Below are positions 7,782 to 9,614 of a stretch of 9,614 nucleotides of DNA, one piece after another (the stretch's first letter is position 1; every line of letters starts with the position of its first letter). A program made the translations under genes and the position numbers. Source of the DNA: Clostridiaceae bacterium (GTDB taxonomy: Bacteria; Bacillota; Clostridia; Saccharofermentanales; DTU023). The DNA is taken from positions 1 through 9,614 of the forward strand of contig JAAZMK010000020.1 in assembly GCA_012798865.1 (NCBI GenBank). Reading direction: 5' to 3'. The notes under the pieces were generated by a model. That model searched no databases. It had not been told where the DNA came from and was given only the letters and a program-made list of their open reading frames with translations.

Positions 7782-9284
7782 TCAGCTGTCGCGGCATGTG
7801 ATCGTTTCATAATCATCCCGCGTATCGATATCAAGGGAGACGCGCTCGTCGCTATGCGTGATCGGAATCACGATGCACTTTTCTCTGTGTGCGTCCATGA
7901 CTTCGCGCCCGCCCCGATCATCGTTCAGTTTTTCAAGTTCTTCATAGAAAAGTCGGTCGAAGAGTGCGGGCGACGTGCTCCTGCCGGCGATCTCAGGGAC
8001 GATGATTTTTCCGTCTTCCGACGATTCGGCGAGCGTTCTCATGACAGCGGGCGACACGAAGGGTTGATCGCCCGGGACGAAGAAACAACCGGCGCTGCGA
8101 TCACCGAGATGGCGTACACCAGCAGCGACGGATGTTCCCTGCCCCGATTCGTAGCGCCTGTTCAAGATCGTTTTAACAATCGTGGTCGGGGGTGTTTCCG
8201 TACCGGCGACTTTCATCACTGTTTCTTTTACCTCGGTCGCTTCGTGACCGAGGACGACGACGAGTTCGCGGATATCGCTTTTTAGTACCTGCGCAAGGGT
8301 ATGCTCGAGGATTGTCTTGTTTCCGAGAGGAAGGAGCAGTTTGTTTTCTTTCCCCATTCGTCTAGACAGACCGGCGGCGAGCACAACGGCTGAAAAGAGA
8401 GGCGAGTCCGTTTCCGTGCGCACAAGACCGAATTCAGTTCGATGGGCATCTCCCGCGCCGGCAGTAAAAAAAACGGCATCGATGGAGGGAATCGCCAGCG
8501 CGTCTTCCGCCCATTTCCTCAGAGTCACATGGCTTGATAATGAATCCGGCAACAAATCGGCTTGATTGAAGATGACGGCAACGCGACTCGTTCGCCGGAT
8601 TCCCTTAATAAAATGCCCGCTTCGCAATAGAGTGATAAGATCGTCAAATTCAACGCGTTCACCTTTTTCCTTGCCGATGAGTTTCGAGAAGCGATCTGTC
8701 CTGTGTACAAATGGATCAGAAAGTGGTTTTCCGACTCCGGCACACCCAAAGATAATCAGTGTCAAGTCGGTCGTTCGAGGGATGACGGGTTCATGTTCCG
8801 CATGCGCTTTCAGCGGTTTGCGCTTTGAGCCGTCCGCCTCACATAAGACGATGAGGTCGCTGTCATCCTTCTCGCGCCGTTCACGGATGTAATCATCGAA
8901 GACATCGCGCTCGATGCCGCTGTATTTCCCCGGGAAATCGGAAAACGGCTTTCCATACCACACACCGGAGTTCGCAGGAGGCGAGGCGGAAATCCTCAGG
9001 AGTGCGTCGTCAAGCTGACAGAACTCTTCGCAAGGATTCGTTGTTTTGTCTCGGTGACCGGGCGCGATCATCGCCGTTGTGGTCGTGAGGATGGAGCGAG
9101 TGCGATACTTTTGTTGGAAGAGGTTGACGAGAATCGTCGTCTTGCCCCCGCCGCCAACGGCGCTGATCACAAAGGGGGAGGAAAAGCGCAATTTCCGCTC
9201 ATTCAAAAGCGAACGGATATACCCGTCGAGTGTGTCGCGGCGTGCCATGTGAACGTTGTTCTTGTCGGTACGGTGATGCGTCAC
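7782..9284 (-). CDS. YqeC-MocA fusion: selenium-dependent hydroxylase accessory domain plus molybdenum cofactor cytidylyltransferase
   Basis: One 500-residue polypeptide carries two activities for maturing molybdenum hydroxylases. Residues 1 to about 290 are YqeC-like: a P-loop (VGGGGKTT, 43-50), the acidic motif CEADGSKRKPLKAH (148-161) and NQADL (240-244). YqeC accompanies hydroxylases with a labile selenium ligand; its exact reaction is unsettled. Residues about 297-500 are a MobA/MocA-type nucleotidyltransferase: LAAGLSRRMG followed by KLLLPLG (302-321), GDQP (405-408) and LDIDTRDDY (484-492). MocA attaches CMP from CTP to molybdopterin. I chose GTG at 9284 because AAAGGA lies 6 bases upstream (plus-strand TCCTTT, 9291-9296). 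A longer in-frame ATG at 9377 would overlap the upstream gene, and an internal ATG at 9248 lacks such a site. It lies 49 bases after the YqeB-like gene, so both are likely co-transcribed. Confidence 0.88.
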   Translation of the reverse strand: MTHHRTDKNNVHMARRDTLDGYIRSLLNERKLRFSSPFVISAVGGGGKTTILVNLFQQKYRTRSILTTTTAMIAPGHRDKTTNPCEEFCQLDDALLRISASPPANSGVWYGKPFSDFPGKYSGIERDVFDDYIRERREKDDSDLIVLCEADGSKRKPLKAHAEHEPVIPRTTDLTLIIFGCAGVGKPLSDPFVHRTDRFSKLIGKEKGERVEFDDLITLLRSGHFIKGIRRTSRVAVIFNQADLLPDSLSSHVTLRKWAEDALAIPSIDAVFFTAGAGDAHRTEFGLVRTETDSPLFSAVVLAAGLSRRMGKENKLLLPLGNKTILEHTLAQVLKSDIRELVVVLGHEATEVKETVMKVAGTETPPTTIVKTILNRRYESGQGTSVAAGVRHLGDRSAGCFFVPGDQPFVSPAVMRTLAESSEDGKIIVPEIAGRSTSPALFDRLFYEELEKLNDDRGGREVMDAHREKCIVIPITHSDERVSLDIDTRDDYETITCRDS

Positions 9285-9333
9285 TGCAGTTCCTTTGTGA
9301 TCCACTAAATCGAGCGGATGCAAGTTGATGGAT

Positions 9334-9614
9334 CTACCGTTGTTCCGCAAAAAAGGACGCGATAGCTTCGAGGACACCGCCGGCTACATTACGTCCCTTG
9401 TCGCTGATGGTCATGCAATAAGAGACATCGTCGCGCGGGTCGATGTCGCCGATCTTCTGTCCTTCGAAAACATAATGACCAGGCGCAATCAGACCGCGCA
9501 GAACGCCGGAAATATGGGCTTTGACCTCCGTTCCGTCAACGGTCAGAATTGTATCGCCTTTCCGCACGTGATCGCCAATATCGAAGTTATTCGCCATCGT
9601 ACCGGCATGCGGAG
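9334..9614 (-). CDS. yqeB: C-terminal part of YqeB/EF2563-type selenium-dependent molybdenum hydroxylase protein (5' end outside window)
   Basis: The frame is open to the right edge and ends with TAG at 9334-9336. About 93 residues are visible, against roughly 260-270 for the whole family as I recall it. The visible part matches the family's C-terminal barrel-like module: HAGTMANNFDIGDHVRKGD, ISGVLRGLIAPGHYV, the signature KIGDIDPRDD, then CMTISDKGRNVAGGVLEAI. An ATG at 9597 lies inside this motif and is not the true start. YqeB proteins accompany SelD, YqeC and molybdenum hydroxylases in the labile-selenium cofactor trait; their chemistry is not established. The gene leads directly into the YqeC-MocA fusion. 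Confidence 0.88.
   Translation of the reverse strand, partial: PHAGTMANNFDIGDHVRKGDTILTVDGTEVKAHISGVLRGLIAPGHYVFEGQKIGDIDPRDDVSYCMTISDKGRNVAGGVLEAIASFFAEQR

Noticed and set aside
7771..7812. 13-codon frame MIKTQLSRHVIVS in the convergent gap
   Set aside because: It overlaps the end of the minus-strand gene, has no supporting context and is short enough to arise by chance.
7854..9308. Plus-strand frames of 82-143 codons opposite the YqeC-MocA gene
   Set aside because: They are antisense to a protein with clear motifs on the minus strand and show no recognisable features themselves.
9285..9377. Upstream ATG at 9377 as the start of the YqeC-MocA protein
   Set aside because: It would add 31 residues unrelated to the family and overlap the YqeB-like gene; GTG 9284 has AAAGGA at ideal spacing.

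Overview
The window looks like chromosomal DNA from a low-to-mid GC, probably anaerobic member of the Bacillota (Firmicutes); I estimate GC in the mid-50s by eye. Three things point there: strong AAAGGAGG-type ribosome binding sites, a ribosomal protein S12 carrying the roughly 13-residue insertion seen in Bacillus-type S12, and a DUF6449-like ABC permease of a kind I associate with that phylum. I cannot fix genus or family.

Left part (1-2172, + strand): the 3' end of a small membrane protein gene, cut by the window edge, followed closely by a 635-residue ABC-2-type permease with a large non-membrane C-terminal domain. These look like the distal genes of an ABC exporter operon. A 284-base spacer (2173-2456) follows. 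It holds just over three tandem copies of a 51-53 bp unit, each full copy containing the dyad TTCAA-N6-TTGAA. A well-formed promoter comes next, then a perfect 6-bp hairpin lying almost at the predicted 5' end of the rpsL transcript.

Central part (2457-7090, + strand): the classical str operon in order rpsL (S12), rpsG (S7), fusA (EF-G), tuf (EF-Tu), closed by a strong intrinsic terminator at 7053-7089. The usual upstream partners rpoB and rpoC are not adjacent. The operon appears to start from its own promoter, with a likely second promoter for tuf between fusA and tuf. The rpsL-rpsG and fusA-tuf gaps contain inverted repeats that may act in RNA or as operators.

Right part: a stand-alone 175-residue cysteine hydrolase of the isochorismatase/nicotinamidase superfamily (7183-7710, + strand) faces a minus-strand pair. 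That pair is the 3' part of a YqeB-type gene (runs off the right edge) and a single polypeptide joining a YqeC-type P-loop protein to a MocA-type molybdenum cofactor cytidylyltransferase. They belong to the maturation system for selenium-dependent molybdenum hydroxylases, so a purine, xanthine or nicotinate hydroxylase is expected nearby.

Most of the window is conserved housekeeping DNA. The parts most worth a second look are the phased repeat array upstream of rpsL and the YqeC-MocA fusion.
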